Positions 33,569-42,383 are shown, counted from the first letter of the stretch. The stretch: DNA of 62,706 nt from Fundidesulfovibrio magnetotacticus (GCF_013019105.1 NZ_BLTE01000020.1:1-62706), one strand, 5' to 3'. Made by a program: numbers and translations. The notes: generated from the letters alone by a model not told the origin.

Positions 33569-34750
33569 ATGCAAGCCGCCAGGACAGACGCTCTCCCCGC
33601 CCCGCTGCGCACCGCTCTCGTGGTTTCGGCCAGCGAGGGACACGCCAGGGTCGACAGGATCAGTTTGAAGAACGCCCGCATCCCCATCTCGCGCGCCGTG
33701 AAGAGCGGCAAGGCGGCCGTCGCCCACCTGCTCAAGCACGGGGCCGACGTGGTGCTGGTTGACGACGTGCTCGAGGACGGCTCCGGCTGGGACTTCGTGC
33801 GCTTCCTGCGCTCCGACGCGCGCCTGCGCCAGTTCCCGGTGATCCTCGTGAGTTCCACGGGCGAGCGCGAGAACGTGGTGCGCGCCATCCGCATGGGCTG
33901 CTCGGGCTATCTGGTGCGCCCCTACACCCTGGACACCTTTTTCCGCCATCTGGCCCTGGCCGGACAGAACCGGAGCTACCTGGGCCAGGCCATGGGCGAA
34001 GCGGCCGAGGGCCTGGACCTGGCCGAGGAAGGGCGCGCCGCCGAGGCCCTGCCCCTGCTGGAAGAGGCCGTGGAGAACCCCCGCCAGGCCCGAGCCCTCT
34101 ACGAGCAGGGAATGCGCCAACTGGCCAAAGGCGACTACACCCGGGCGGTGGAATCCTTCACGCAGGCCGCGCGCGTGAACAAGCGCATGGCCGAGGCCTA
34201 CCTGGGCCTGGCCCGCTGCTGGCTGGCCCTGGGCGACGGCGTGCGCTACCGCAAGGCCCTCACCCAGGCGGCGGGCGTGTGCGCCGAGGCCGAACGCTTC
34301 GAGCGCTACAAGGAGGAGTTCCTGGCCATCATCGCCTCCGATTCCAGCCGCTTCAATCCCTTCACCAGCCTGGGCATGCGCCTGGGCCGGGCCATGGACT
34401 GGGACGGCGCGCTCATGGCCCTGCGCAACGCCGTGTGGCTGAACCCCGACGACGCCAAGGCCCACCTAGAGCTGGCCAAGGCCTACCACTTCAAGCGCGA
34501 GCCCGAACTGGCCAAGCAGAGCGTGAGCCAGGCCCTGACACTCTCGGCCCACGACCCCGAGGCCTTCGAGCTCTACGAACGCTGGACCGGCAGGCCCTGG
34601 GGCGTGCGCGGCGACGATTCCCACGAAACGCAGACCATCGGCAGGGTCCGGCGCGGGCCGGACGCCCTCCCGGCGGTGCTGAACGGAGTTCTCTATCTGG
34701 CCGGTGTGGTCACGGAAGGCATTCACCGGTTCAGGCGCGACTACGCCTAG
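33569..34750 (+). CDS. Receiver-domain protein with TPR repeats (degenerate receiver)
   Basis: 393 residues from the ATG at 33569 (ACGAGG upstream); the longer frame lacks family sequence. The receiver domain spans about residues 12-130. VVLVDDVLEDGSGWDF supplies the phosphoacceptor-position Asp and VILVSST the Thr/Ser. The usual acidic pair after beta-1 is replaced (ALVVSASEGHA) and the invariant Lys of KP is Arg (YLVRPYTL). Phosphorylation is therefore doubtful. TPR-like helices follow from about 170 to 360 (ALYEQGMRQLAKGDYTRAVE). It may act as a protein-interaction platform in motility, given the FliA-like promoter. Confidence 0.82.
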   Translation: MQAARTDALPAPLRTALVVSASEGHARVDRISLKNARIPISRAVKSGKAAVAHLLKHGADVVLVDDVLEDGSGWDFVRFLRSDARLRQFPVILVSSTGERENVVRAIRMGCSGYLVRPYTLDTFFRHLALAGQNRSYLGQAMGEAAEGLDLAEEGRAAEALPLLEEAVENPRQARALYEQGMRQLAKGDYTRAVESFTQAARVNKRMAEAYLGLARCWLALGDGVRYRKALTQAAGVCAEAERFERYKEEFLAIIASDSSRFNPFTSLGMRLGRAMDWDGALMALRNAVWLNPDDAKAHLELAKAYHFKREPELAKQSVSQALTLSAHDPEAFELYERWTGRPWGVRGDDSHETQTIGRVRRGPDALPAVLNGVLYLAGVVTEGIHRFRRDYA

Positions 34751-34843
34751 GCCCGGCCCCGTCGGAAACGACGGGAACGGGGACGGGCGCGGCGGCGCGA
34801 GCCCGGAGGCAGGCAGGGACGCCGGTCCCTCGGGGCACACCAC

Positions 34844-34884
34844 AAACCGGCGGCATGGTCATCAAAGAGGCCTGCCGCCGGTTT
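34844..34884. terminator. 12-bp inverted repeat, likely bidirectional terminator
   Basis: AAACCGGCGGCA (34844-34855) and TGCCGCCGGTTT (34873-34884) pair perfectly with a 17-base loop. It lies between two convergent genes; short A and T runs flank it on both strands. Confidence 0.65.
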
Positions 34885-34940
34885 CGCGCGTTGCGCATCA
34901 GGGCGTTTCGGGAGGAAGTGGCGCGGTGCGGCCGCGCTCC

Positions 34941-35840
34941 TCAAGGGTAGTAGACGCTTTCGATGCGTGCGAGGGTCCCGTCGGCGCGCATGTCCGCCAG
35001 GGCCTGGTCGAGGCGGCGGGCCAGCGCGATCCGGCCGGAATTGCGGGAGATCTGGAGGACGATTTCGTAGGTGTCCAGCACGAGCGGCTCGCCCAGCTGG
35101 CGCAGCATGCCCAGGCTGCGGGCCACGGCCCGGATGGTGGGCACGGAGCCCGCCACGCCGTCCACGCGGCCCAGGGCCAGCTTGTTCAGGGAGGTCTTGT
35201 AGTCGGGGTCCTCGTCCTTGCGGACGGAGGCGTCGCTCTGGAAGGGCTCCGCGAAGCGCAGGCCGCGCAGCACCGCCACGGTGAGCCCCTTGAGGTCGGC
35301 ATAGCTCCCGAGGGTGACGCTCCTGGCCGGGAGCACGCCCACGGGGTGGACAGCCACCGTCTGGCCGCGCAAGGCGAAGGCCCCGGCGGCCTTGTTCCAG
35401 GCGAACACGGCGCAGTCCTGGCGGCCGGATTCCAGCTCCGGGGTCAGGCGGGCGAAGGGCATGAGGTGCACCTGGACGGCGACGCCGGTGCGCCGCTCCA
35501 GTTCGCGGACCACGTCGGGCAGGAATCCCTCGGGAGGGGTGGCGTTGCCCTCCTGCCAGGCCCAGGGGTAGGTCTCCAGGGTGGCCAGGGAGAGTTGTCC
35601 CGAGACGCCCGCCGGGTGCTGGGCCTGGAGCCGGGTTGGGCCGAGGAGCGTCGCCAGCGCGAGGGCCAGGGCCGCCAGAAGGCCCCGCGCGAGCATGCGG
35701 ACCGGGAAACGCCCCGCGCCCTGGCCCCATTGCGGAACCTGCCCGGGCGAGCCATCGCGCGGGGGGGCTCCTGACCCGCCTTCCGGGCTGGGGCGGCTGG
35801 CGTTGCGGACCGCGCCGATCACACGAAGGGCGCGGGGCAT
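34941..35840 (-). CDS. Periplasmic solute-binding protein, family 3 type
   Basis: 299 residues from the ATG at 35840, which directly abuts the TAG of the upstream macA-like gene. A better signal peptide starts at the Met at 35696 (MLARGLLAALALALATLLG, then AQ), giving 251 residues. The long 48-residue leader would be unusual. Body motifs LSLATLETYPWAWQEGN, GFLPDVVRELERRTG and ADMRADGTLARIESVYYP match amino-acid-type binding proteins (SBP_bac_3). No permease or ATPase is adjacent, so it may be an orphan sensor-like protein. Confidence 0.78.
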   Translation of the reverse strand: MPRALRVIGAVRNASRPSPEGGSGAPPRDGSPGQVPQWGQGAGRFPVRMLARGLLAALALALATLLGPTRLQAQHPAGVSGQLSLATLETYPWAWQEGNATPPEGFLPDVVRELERRTGVAVQVHLMPFARLTPELESGRQDCAVFAWNKAAGAFALRGQTVAVHPVGVLPARSVTLGSYADLKGLTVAVLRGLRFAEPFQSDASVRKDEDPDYKTSLNKLALGRVDGVAGSVPTIRAVARSLGMLRQLGEPLVLDTYEIVLQISRNSGRIALARRLDQALADMRADGTLARIESVYYP

Positions 35841-37175
35841 CTAGCGCCCGCCGCCGCCGGGCCTGCCGCCTCCGCCCGGGGCTCCTCCGCCCGGTCCGCC
35901 TCCGCCCGGGGGCCCGCCGCCCGGGCGCGCCCCGGCCTGCTGGCCCGGTTCGGGCTTCTTGCCCTGGCTCGGCAGCACGATCTGGGTGGCCACCTTCTGG
36001 CCCGCGGCGATCCCGGAGAGAACCTCGGTCTCGTTCAGGCCCGCAAGGCCCAGTTCGGGCTTCACGCGCACGGCCTTGCCGTTCTCCACCAGGAACACGG
36101 CCTGCTGGTTGTCCACCCACTTGAGGGCCGAGTTGGGGATCACCAGCACGTTCTTGAGCTCGCGCACCACGATCTGGCACTGGGTGGTCATCTCCGGGCG
36201 CAGGCGCACGGCGTTTTCTGGCGTCAGGCGCACGAGGGCCTGGTAGTAGACGATGTTGTCGCGGATTTCCGGCTGGGGGTAGATGGTCTCCACCTCGCCC
36301 TTGAACACCTGGTCGGGGTAGGCGTCCACGCGGAATTCCACGGGCATGTCTGGCTTCACCTGGCCCACGTCGGTCTCGTCCACGTAGATCCACATTTCCA
36401 GGCGCGAGGGGTCCAGCACGGTGATCAGGTTGGCCACCTGGAGGCCTGCCACCACGGTCTCGCCCTGCTGGGTGCTCACCTGGCTGACAACCCCGCTGAT
36501 GGGCGAGACGATGCGCGTGTAGGAGATGCGGGTGTTCACGGTCTCCAGGGCGGCCTGGGCCTCCTCCACGGCCTTCTGGGCCTTCACCGTTTCGCGGGTG
36601 AACTCGGTGCGGGTGAGGTCCAGGGTGGCCTTGCGGGCGCGCACGGTGTTGGAGGTGACAAGTTCCTCGCGCTGGGCGGCCTCCTGGGTGTCGTGGGAAA
36701 CAAGGTTCTGGCGCAGCAGCTGGGCCTGGCGGGCGCTGTTGGCCTTGGCGTATTCGTGCTGGGCCTCGGCCAGCTTGAGCTGGGCCTCGGCCTCCTGGAT
36801 GCGGCGGGGGTAGACCTCCTCCACGCGCAGCTGTTCGGCCTGGGCCTTTTCCAGCACGGCCTCGGCCTGGTCGCGCTGAGCCTTGAGCTCGCGGTCGTCG
36901 ATGACGGCGATCACCTGTCCGGCCTGCACGGCGTCGCCCACGCGCACGCGCATTTCCTGGATGGCCCCGGTGGCGCGCGCGCCGATGCGCACGATGGCCC
37001 CCACCTGGGCCTTCACGATGCCCGTGGCCTGGAGCACCTTGCGCACGTCGCCCATGCGGGCCTCGGCCGAGGCCAACACTTTGATCTCGCGGTCTCCGCC
37101 GCCCCGGCGCAGCCAGAGCACGGCCCCGAGGACCACGAGGACGACCGCGACGGCCCAGACGATCACCTTGCGCAT
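35841..37175 (-). CDS. Efflux periplasmic adaptor, MacA/HlyD type
   Basis: 444 residues. One N-terminal anchor is at about residues 4-22. The lipoyl half motif is ARATGAIQEMRVRVGDAVQA near 70, a long coiled-coil hairpin spans about 95-205, then ISPISGVV-type return (IVSPISGVVSQVSTQQGETV) and a beta-barrel (VIPNSALKWVD). It links an inner-membrane exporter to an outer channel. The last 30 residues are a Gly/Pro/Arg tail (GGGPGGGAPGGGGRPGGGGR). It starts 4 bases after the phosphomannomutase gene. A MacB-type ATPase/permease pair lies apart at 43.6-45.5 kb. Confidence 0.88.
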   Translation of the reverse strand: MRKVIVWAVAVVLVVLGAVLWLRRGGGDREIKVLASAEARMGDVRKVLQATGIVKAQVGAIVRIGARATGAIQEMRVRVGDAVQAGQVIAVIDDRELKAQRDQAEAVLEKAQAEQLRVEEVYPRRIQEAEAQLKLAEAQHEYAKANSARQAQLLRQNLVSHDTQEAAQREELVTSNTVRARKATLDLTRTEFTRETVKAQKAVEEAQAALETVNTRISYTRIVSPISGVVSQVSTQQGETVVAGLQVANLITVLDPSRLEMWIYVDETDVGQVKPDMPVEFRVDAYPDQVFKGEVETIYPQPEIRDNIVYYQALVRLTPENAVRLRPEMTTQCQIVVRELKNVLVIPNSALKWVDNQQAVFLVENGKAVRVKPELGLAGLNETEVLSGIAAGQKVATQIVLPSQGKKPEPGQQAGARPGGGPPGGGGPGGGAPGGGGRPGGGGR

Positions 37176-37179
37176 GGCG

Positions 37180-38547
37180 TCAGCTCATCTCCGCGATCCA
37201 GGCGGAGAGCGGCGTTTCCACGAGGGCGCGGATTTCGGCCAGGCGCTCCTCGCTCTCGGCCTCGAAGCGCAACACGAGCACGGGCTGCGTGTTGGAGGCG
37301 CGCACCAGGCCCCAGCCGTCGGGGAAGACGATGCGCGCTCCGTCCACGTCGATCATGTCGTAGAGGGCCCTGAAGTGGGCCTGGGCGCGCTCCACCACCT
37401 TGAACTTGATGGCGTCCGGGCAGTCGAAGCGGATCTCCGGGGTGTTGCAGGTGCGCGGCCAGTCGGCCAGGAGGCCGGAGGCCTTGGCGTCGGGGTTGCG
37501 GTCCAGCACCTCCAGGAAGCGCAGGGCGGCGTAGGTGGCGTCGTCGTAGCCGTAATAGCGGTCGGCGAAGAACATGTGGCCGCTCATCTCTCCGGCGAGC
37601 TTGGCTCCGGTTTCCAGCATGCGGGCCTTGATGAGCGAATGCCCCGTGGCCCCCATGACGGCGTCGCCCCCGTGGGCGGCGATGTCGCGGTAGGCCAGGT
37701 GGGAGCACTTCACCTCTCCGATCACGGTGGCCCCGGGGAGGTCCTTGAGCACTTCGCGGGCGTAGATGGCCAGGAGCTGGTCGCCGTAGAGCAGGCGTCC
37801 GGTCTCGTCCACCACGCCCAGGCGGTCGCCGTCGCCGTCGAGGCCGATGCCGCAGTCCGCGCCTTCGGCGAGCACCCGGGCCTTGAGGGTTTCCATGTTG
37901 GCCTCCACCACTGGGTCGGGGTGGTGGTTGGGAAAGTTACCGTCGGGCTCGCAGAAAAGGGGGATCACCCGGGCGCCCGCCGCGCGCAGCACGTCCACGG
38001 TGACGGGGCCGCCCGCGCCGTTGCCGCCGTCCACCACCACCTTGAGGGGGCGGGTGAACCGTGTTCCTTTGGAGAGGGCCTCCACGTAGGCCGGGGCGAT
38101 GTCGTGGCGGGTGGCCACGCCTTTGCCCTCGGGGAACTTGCCGGCGGCCATGGTGCGGTAGAGGGCCTGGATCTCCACGCCGTGGATGGTGGCCGGCCCG
38201 GCGATGACCTTGAAACCGTTGAACTGGGGCGGGTTGTGGCTGGCGGTGATCATCACCCCAGCGTCCGTGCCCAGGTGCTTGCAGGCGAAGTAGCACACGG
38301 GGGTGGAGACCATGCCCAGGAGCGTGACGTCCAGGCCGGAGTCGGTCATTCCCTTGGCCAGGCGCTCCTGGTAGACGGGGGAGGAGAGGCGGGCGTCGTG
38401 GCCCACCACGGCGCGGCGGTAGCCCTTTTCAAGGAAATACGCGGCGCAGGCGCGGCCGAAGACCTCCACCCAGGCCGGGTCAAAGTCCTTGTCCACGATG
38501 CCTCGGATGTCGTATGCACGGAAAATGTCGGGGACGATGGGTTTCAT
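37180..38547 (-). CDS. Phosphomannomutase/phosphoglucomutase
   Basis: 455 residues. It interconverts hexose 6- and 1-phosphates for cell-surface polysaccharides. Active-site TASHNP (phosphoserine, about residue 103), metal loop DGDGDR (about 237-242), sugar loop GEMSGH and phosphate loop RASNTQP near the end give all four conserved segments of the AlgC/ManB group. The start ATG at 38547 is only 38 bases from the divergent hflK start. Confidence 0.93.
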   Translation of the reverse strand: MKPIVPDIFRAYDIRGIVDKDFDPAWVEVFGRACAAYFLEKGYRRAVVGHDARLSSPVYQERLAKGMTDSGLDVTLLGMVSTPVCYFACKHLGTDAGVMITASHNPPQFNGFKVIAGPATIHGVEIQALYRTMAAGKFPEGKGVATRHDIAPAYVEALSKGTRFTRPLKVVVDGGNGAGGPVTVDVLRAAGARVIPLFCEPDGNFPNHHPDPVVEANMETLKARVLAEGADCGIGLDGDGDRLGVVDETGRLLYGDQLLAIYAREVLKDLPGATVIGEVKCSHLAYRDIAAHGGDAVMGATGHSLIKARMLETGAKLAGEMSGHMFFADRYYGYDDATYAALRFLEVLDRNPDAKASGLLADWPRTCNTPEIRFDCPDAIKFKVVERAQAHFRALYDMIDVDGARIVFPDGWGLVRASNTQPVLVLRFEAESEERLAEIRALVETPLSAWIAEMS

Positions 38548-38585
38548 GCTGTCGTTCTTCCAGTTTTCTTGAGGAGTGTGTCTAC

Positions 38586-39656
38586 ATGAATTGGGACTGG
38601 GAAAAGCTCCAGGACAAACGGCAGCGGCAGTTCGGCAACGGGCCGGATTTCAAGAACATCGGGGACGAGTTCAAGCGAATCACGGATTTCAACTTCAACA
38701 TCCCCGGCGGTCCCAAGCTGGTGGCGATCGCCGTCGTCCTGTTGTGGATCGCCTCGGGCATCTACATCGTGGAGCCCGACGAGGTGGGCGTGGTCCAGCG
38801 TTTCGGCGCCTATGACCGCTCCACGGGCCCGGGACCTCACTACCACATCCCCTTCCCGGTGGAAAGCGTGCAGACCCCCAAGGTCTCGCAAATCCAGAAG
38901 GTGGAGGTGGGCTTCCGCAGCGTGGGCGTCAAGGAGGGCGGCGGCTCCCAGTACAAGGCCGTGCCCGAGGAAGCCCTGATGCTCACGGGCGACGACAACA
39001 TCGTGGACGTGCAGTTCATCGTGCAGTTCCAGATCGGCGACCCGGTGGAATGGCTCTTCCGCATCCAGCGCCCCTACGAGACCGTGAAGGCCTCCGCGGA
39101 GGCCGCCATGCGCGAGGTGGTGGGCAACAAGACCATCGACACCGCCCTGACCACCGGCAAGCTTGAAATACAGAACACCGCCAAGGAACTGCTCCAGTCC
39201 ATCCTGGACCGCTACAACTCCGGCGTCACCGTGGTGGCCGTGCAGCTCCAGGACGTGCACGCCCCCAAGGACGTCATGGACGCCTTCAAGGACGTGGCCA
39301 GCGCCATGGAGGACAAGAACCGCGTGATCAACGAGGCCGAATCCTACTCCAACGACATCCTGCCCAAGGCCAGGGGCCAGGCGGCGGCCGTGCTCAACGA
39401 CGCCCAGGCCTACAGGGAGTCAGTGGTGCGCAAGGCCAAGGGCGAGGCCGCGCGCTTCGCCTCCATCCTGGCGGAATACGACAAGGCCAAGGACATCACC
39501 AAGGAGCGCATGCTCATCGAGGCCATGGAGGAGATCTTCTCCAATCCCGAGCTGGAAAAGGTGATCCTCTCCGACGAGGCCCTGCGCCAGTCGGTACCCT
39601 ACCTGCCCCTGGACCGCCAGGGCAAGCCGGCCGCCGGCCGCAAGGGAGGCAACTAG
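38586..39656 (+). CDS. hflK: FtsH protease modulator HflK
   Basis: 356 residues from the ATG at 38586 (TTGAGGAG upstream; earlier frame rejected). The N-terminal segment is cytoplasmic, one span lies at about residues 43-61 (LVAIAVVLLWIASGIYIV), then an SPFH/prohibitin domain (EPDEVGVVQRFGAYDRSTGP) and a long helical C-terminus. HflK and HflC form a membrane cage around FtsH that tunes degradation of membrane proteins. hflC follows after 2 bases. Confidence 0.93.
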   Translation: MNWDWEKLQDKRQRQFGNGPDFKNIGDEFKRITDFNFNIPGGPKLVAIAVVLLWIASGIYIVEPDEVGVVQRFGAYDRSTGPGPHYHIPFPVESVQTPKVSQIQKVEVGFRSVGVKEGGGSQYKAVPEEALMLTGDDNIVDVQFIVQFQIGDPVEWLFRIQRPYETVKASAEAAMREVVGNKTIDTALTTGKLEIQNTAKELLQSILDRYNSGVTVVAVQLQDVHAPKDVMDAFKDVASAMEDKNRVINEAESYSNDILPKARGQAAAVLNDAQAYRESVVRKAKGEAARFASILAEYDKAKDITKERMLIEAMEEIFSNPELEKVILSDEALRQSVPYLPLDRQGKPAAGRKGGN

Positions 39657-39658
39657 CC

Positions 39659-40504
39659 ATGCGCCGCCTTCTCTTCCTGGGCATCGGCGCGGCCCTGGCC
39701 GCCATCGTCGCCCTCCAGAGCGTGTTCACCGTGGACGAGGGCCAGCAGGCCATCGTGCTCCAGCTGGGCAAGCCCGTGCGCGACACCCTCGGCCCCGGGC
39801 TGCACTTCAAGATCCCCTTCATCCAGAACGTGGCCGTCATCGACTCGCGCGTGCTCAACTACGAGGCCAACCCCGCCGACGTGCTCACCAAGGACAAGAA
39901 AACCCTCCTGGTGGACAACTTCGCCAAATGGCGCATCGTCAACCCGCTCCAGTTCTACCGCACCCTGCGCACCACCGAGCGCGCCAAGTCCCGCCTGGAC
40001 GACCTGATCTACGCCGAGGTGCGCGTGGCCATCGGCAGCTACACCATGGAAGAAGTGGTTTCCTCCCGGCGCGCCGAGATCATGGCCATCGTCACCAGCA
40101 ACGTGAACGACACCGTGAAGAACTTCGGGCTCCAGATCATGGACGTGCGCGTCAAACGCACCGACCTGCCCCCCCAGAACGAGAAGGCCATCTTCGGGCG
40201 CATGCGCGCGGAGCGCGAACGCCAGGCCAAACTCTACCGCTCCGAGGGCCAGGAAGAGGCCGCCAAGATCAAGTCCGGGGCCGACAGGGAGCGCACCGTG
40301 CTCCTGGCGGAAGCCGCCCGCGAGGCAGAAGTGCTGCGCGGCCAGGGCGACGCCGAGGCCACGGCCACCTACGCGGCCTCCCTGGGGCGCTCGCCGGAGT
40401 TCTACTCCTTCATGCGCAGCCTCGAAGCCTACCGCAAATCCTTCAAGGACAACGCCCGCGTGATCATGACCCCGGGCTCGGGCTACATGAAATATCTCAA
40501 ATAG
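39659..40504 (+). CDS. hflC: FtsH protease modulator HflC
   Basis: 281 residues. N-terminal anchor at about 3-22, SPFH domain (FTVDEGQQAIVLQLGKPVRD; GPGLHFKIPFIQNVAVIDSR), then the helical segment RAERERQAKLYRSEGQEEAA. It is the partner of HflK in the FtsH complex. A GC hairpin with a short T run follows. Confidence 0.94.
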   Translation: MRRLLFLGIGAALAAIVALQSVFTVDEGQQAIVLQLGKPVRDTLGPGLHFKIPFIQNVAVIDSRVLNYEANPADVLTKDKKTLLVDNFAKWRIVNPLQFYRTLRTTERAKSRLDDLIYAEVRVAIGSYTMEEVVSSRRAEIMAIVTSNVNDTVKNFGLQIMDVRVKRTDLPPQNEKAIFGRMRAERERQAKLYRSEGQEEAAKIKSGADRERTVLLAEAAREAEVLRGQGDAEATATYAASLGRSPEFYSFMRSLEAYRKSFKDNARVIMTPGSGYMKYLK

Positions 40505-40530
40505 CCCAAGGCGCCTCGCTCCGGCTCGCG

Positions 40531-40564
40531 GCCCCTTCCCGGACTCGCTCCGGGAGGGGGCTTT
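40531..40564 (+). terminator. Intrinsic terminator after hflC
   Basis: GCCCC-T-TCCCGGA / TCCGGGA-GGGGGC around CTCGC, followed by TTTCGTC. Strong stem, short T tract. Confidence 0.7.
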
Positions 40565-40643
40565 CGTCTCCCCGCGCCGGGACGTCCGGGGGCGGGCGCG
40601 TCCTTCCCGGCAAGGCCGCCCGTCATGGTGCGGGCGGAACCTT

Positions 40644-40657
40644 CAAGGAATATTTCC
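40644..40657 (+). promoter_or_regulatory. 14-base motif upstream of the 40787 gene, shared with 30721-30734
   Basis: CAAGGAATATTTCC, followed by a partial repeat ATAATATTTCC. It is 130 bases before the start codon and sits in an AT-rich island within GC-rich DNA. CATAAT at 40656-40661 could be a -10 element. Confidence 0.35.
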
Positions 40658-40786
40658 ATAATATTTCCAGGTGTTTTGAGTGCGACGTGGCGAGCCGGGC
40701 GCTGGCGCATCTTGCAAATCGGTTCCCCCGGGTGTACCCCGAAACCACCTTCACGCGGCCCTTCAGACCGCCCTCCGAGGAGTTCC

Positions 40787-41134
40787 ATGCGTTCGTTCGG
40801 TTTCAAGCTGCTGCTCCTGCTGGCGCTGTTCGCGGCCCTGGTGATCAAGGGCGGCCAGCTCATTTCCGGGCAGAACACCCTGGCCATGGCCAAGCTGGTG
40901 GAAAGGTCCTTTCCCGAGCCCCCGGCCGCGGCCCAGCCCCGGCCCATCGAGGAGGAGTTCCGGGGCGTGAGCCCGCTGCCCTCCCTGCTGGAGGGCGCTC
41001 CGGCGCGCAAGGAAGGCAAGGACCGGCCCGTGGTCAAACGCAAGGCCGTGAAGACCCAGGCCGCGCAGGCCAAGGAGTCGCCCAAGCCCTCCCAGGCCAG
41101 GGACGCCGCCAAAAAGCCCGCCCGCAAAGGCTGA
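40787..41134 (+). CDS. Small membrane-anchored protein, function unknown
   Basis: 115 residues from the ATG at 40787 (GAGGAGTT upstream). The N-terminus has one span or uncleaved signal at about 5-23 (FKLLLLLALFAALVIKGG). The rest is polar, Pro/Ala-rich and then strongly basic (KAVKTQAAQAKESPKPSQ, ending AAKKPARKG), a low-complexity histone-like tail. It would be periplasmic or cytosolic depending on topology. It lies upstream of secF but is not SecD or YajC. I recognise no family. Confidence 0.7.
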   Translation: MRSFGFKLLLLLALFAALVIKGGQLISGQNTLAMAKLVERSFPEPPAAAQPRPIEEEFRGVSPLPSLLEGAPARKEGKDRPVVKRKAVKTQAAQAKESPKPSQARDAAKKPARKG

Positions 41135-41211
41135 TCATCCCGCCTCCGGACGGGGCTTCCTCGTCGGCGCGTCCGCATGTCGGCTGCCCGCCGCCCCCGG
41201 AAACGTCCCGA

Positions 41212-41244
41212 AGGCTTGACAAGCCTCGCGAAAAAATCGAATTC
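41212..41244 (+). promoter_or_regulatory. Possible promoter and dyad upstream of secF
   Basis: A perfect TTGACA (41216-41221) sits inside the dyad AGGCTT-GAC-AAGCCT (41212-41226). A -10 at the right spacing (GAATTC, 41239-41244) is poor. The overlap of dyad and -35 suggests a repressible promoter; evidence is weak. Confidence 0.3.
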
Positions 41245-41291
41245 ACTTCGCTTGCGCCGGACGGCGCACCACTTCCGCCCAGGGGGACCAC

Positions 41292-42383
41292 ATGGGTCTT
41301 GAGCTGATCAAGCTGAACACGAACATCAATTTCCTCGGCTACCGCAAGTACGCCTACATCTTTTCGGCGCTCCTGGTCCTGGCGGGCCTGGTGTCGCTGG
41401 TGACCAAGGGCGGCCCCCGCTACGGCGTGGACTTCGCGGGCGGCATGACCATACAGCTCAAGTTCGCCAAGGCCGTCACACCCGACGAGATCAAGAAGCC
41501 CCTGGACGGCGCGGGCCTGCACGGCCTTTCGGTGCAACGCCTGGGCCAGGACAAGGACAACACCTTCCTCATCAGCGCCTCGGAGCGCGGCGAGCCCCTG
41601 GAGCAGGTGCGCTCCATGGTGAACCAGACCCTCAAGGCCAGCCTGGGCGAAGGGGCCTACGAGGTGCAGCGCATGGAGGTGGTTGGCCCCAAGGTGGGCG
41701 CGGACCTGCGCCAGGGCGCGCTCAACGCCATCTTCTGGGCGGTGCTGCTCATCGCGGTGTACATCTCCGGGCGCTTCGAGCAGCGCTGGCTGGCCGCCGC
41801 CGCCATGGCGGGGGGGCTGGGCCTGGCCATGTGGGGCTTCAACAGGATGGGCTTCTCCACAGGGGCGCTCATCGGCGTGGCCATCCTGGTCACCCTGGCC
41901 CTGTGCTGGGCGCTCAAGCTCAAGTTCGCCCTGGGCGCGCTCATGGCCGACCTTCACGACATCTTCGTGACCATAGGCATCTTCTCCATCTTCGACCTGG
42001 AGTTCGACCTGACCATCGTGGCGGCGCTGCTCACCATCCTGGGCTACTCGCTCAACGACACCATCATCGTCTACGACCGCATCCGCGAACGCCTGCACGC
42101 CGACAAGGACCTCCCTCTGGAGAAGCTCATCAACAGCGCCGTGAACCAGACGCTCTCGCGCACCATGCTCACCTCCCTCATCACGCTCTTCACGGTCACG
42201 GCGCTCTACCTCTTCGGCGGCAGCGTGCTCAGGGACTTCGCCCTGGCCATGATCATCGGCATCGCCACGGGCACCTTCTCCTCCATCTTCGTGGCCAGCG
42301 CCGTCCTGCTCGATCTGGGCGGCGGGCTTGACGCCTTCCAGAGCGACGAGCCCCAGGCGGACGTCCAGGGCGGCAAGGCGTGA
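41292..42383 (+). CDS. secF: Protein translocase subunit SecF
   Basis: 363 residues (E. coli 323). Start MGLELIKLNTNINFLGYRKY behind AGGGGGACC. It has RYGVDFAGGMTIQL (SecD/F signature D/GG), GPKVGADLRQGALNAIFWAV, ADLHDIFVTIGIFSI and YSLNDTIIVYDRIRE, all typical of SecF. It uses the proton gradient to help Sec export. Extra hydrophobic sequence at about 160-200 lengthens the protein. The usual secD partner is not adjacent; the gene upstream is an unrelated small protein. Its TGA overlaps the GTG of tatC. Confidence 0.92.
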   Translation: MGLELIKLNTNINFLGYRKYAYIFSALLVLAGLVSLVTKGGPRYGVDFAGGMTIQLKFAKAVTPDEIKKPLDGAGLHGLSVQRLGQDKDNTFLISASERGEPLEQVRSMVNQTLKASLGEGAYEVQRMEVVGPKVGADLRQGALNAIFWAVLLIAVYISGRFEQRWLAAAAMAGGLGLAMWGFNRMGFSTGALIGVAILVTLALCWALKLKFALGALMADLHDIFVTIGIFSIFDLEFDLTIVAALLTILGYSLNDTIIVYDRIRERLHADKDLPLEKLINSAVNQTLSRTMLTSLITLFTVTALYLFGGSVLRDFALAMIIGIATGTFSSIFVASAVLLDLGGGLDAFQSDEPQADVQGGKA

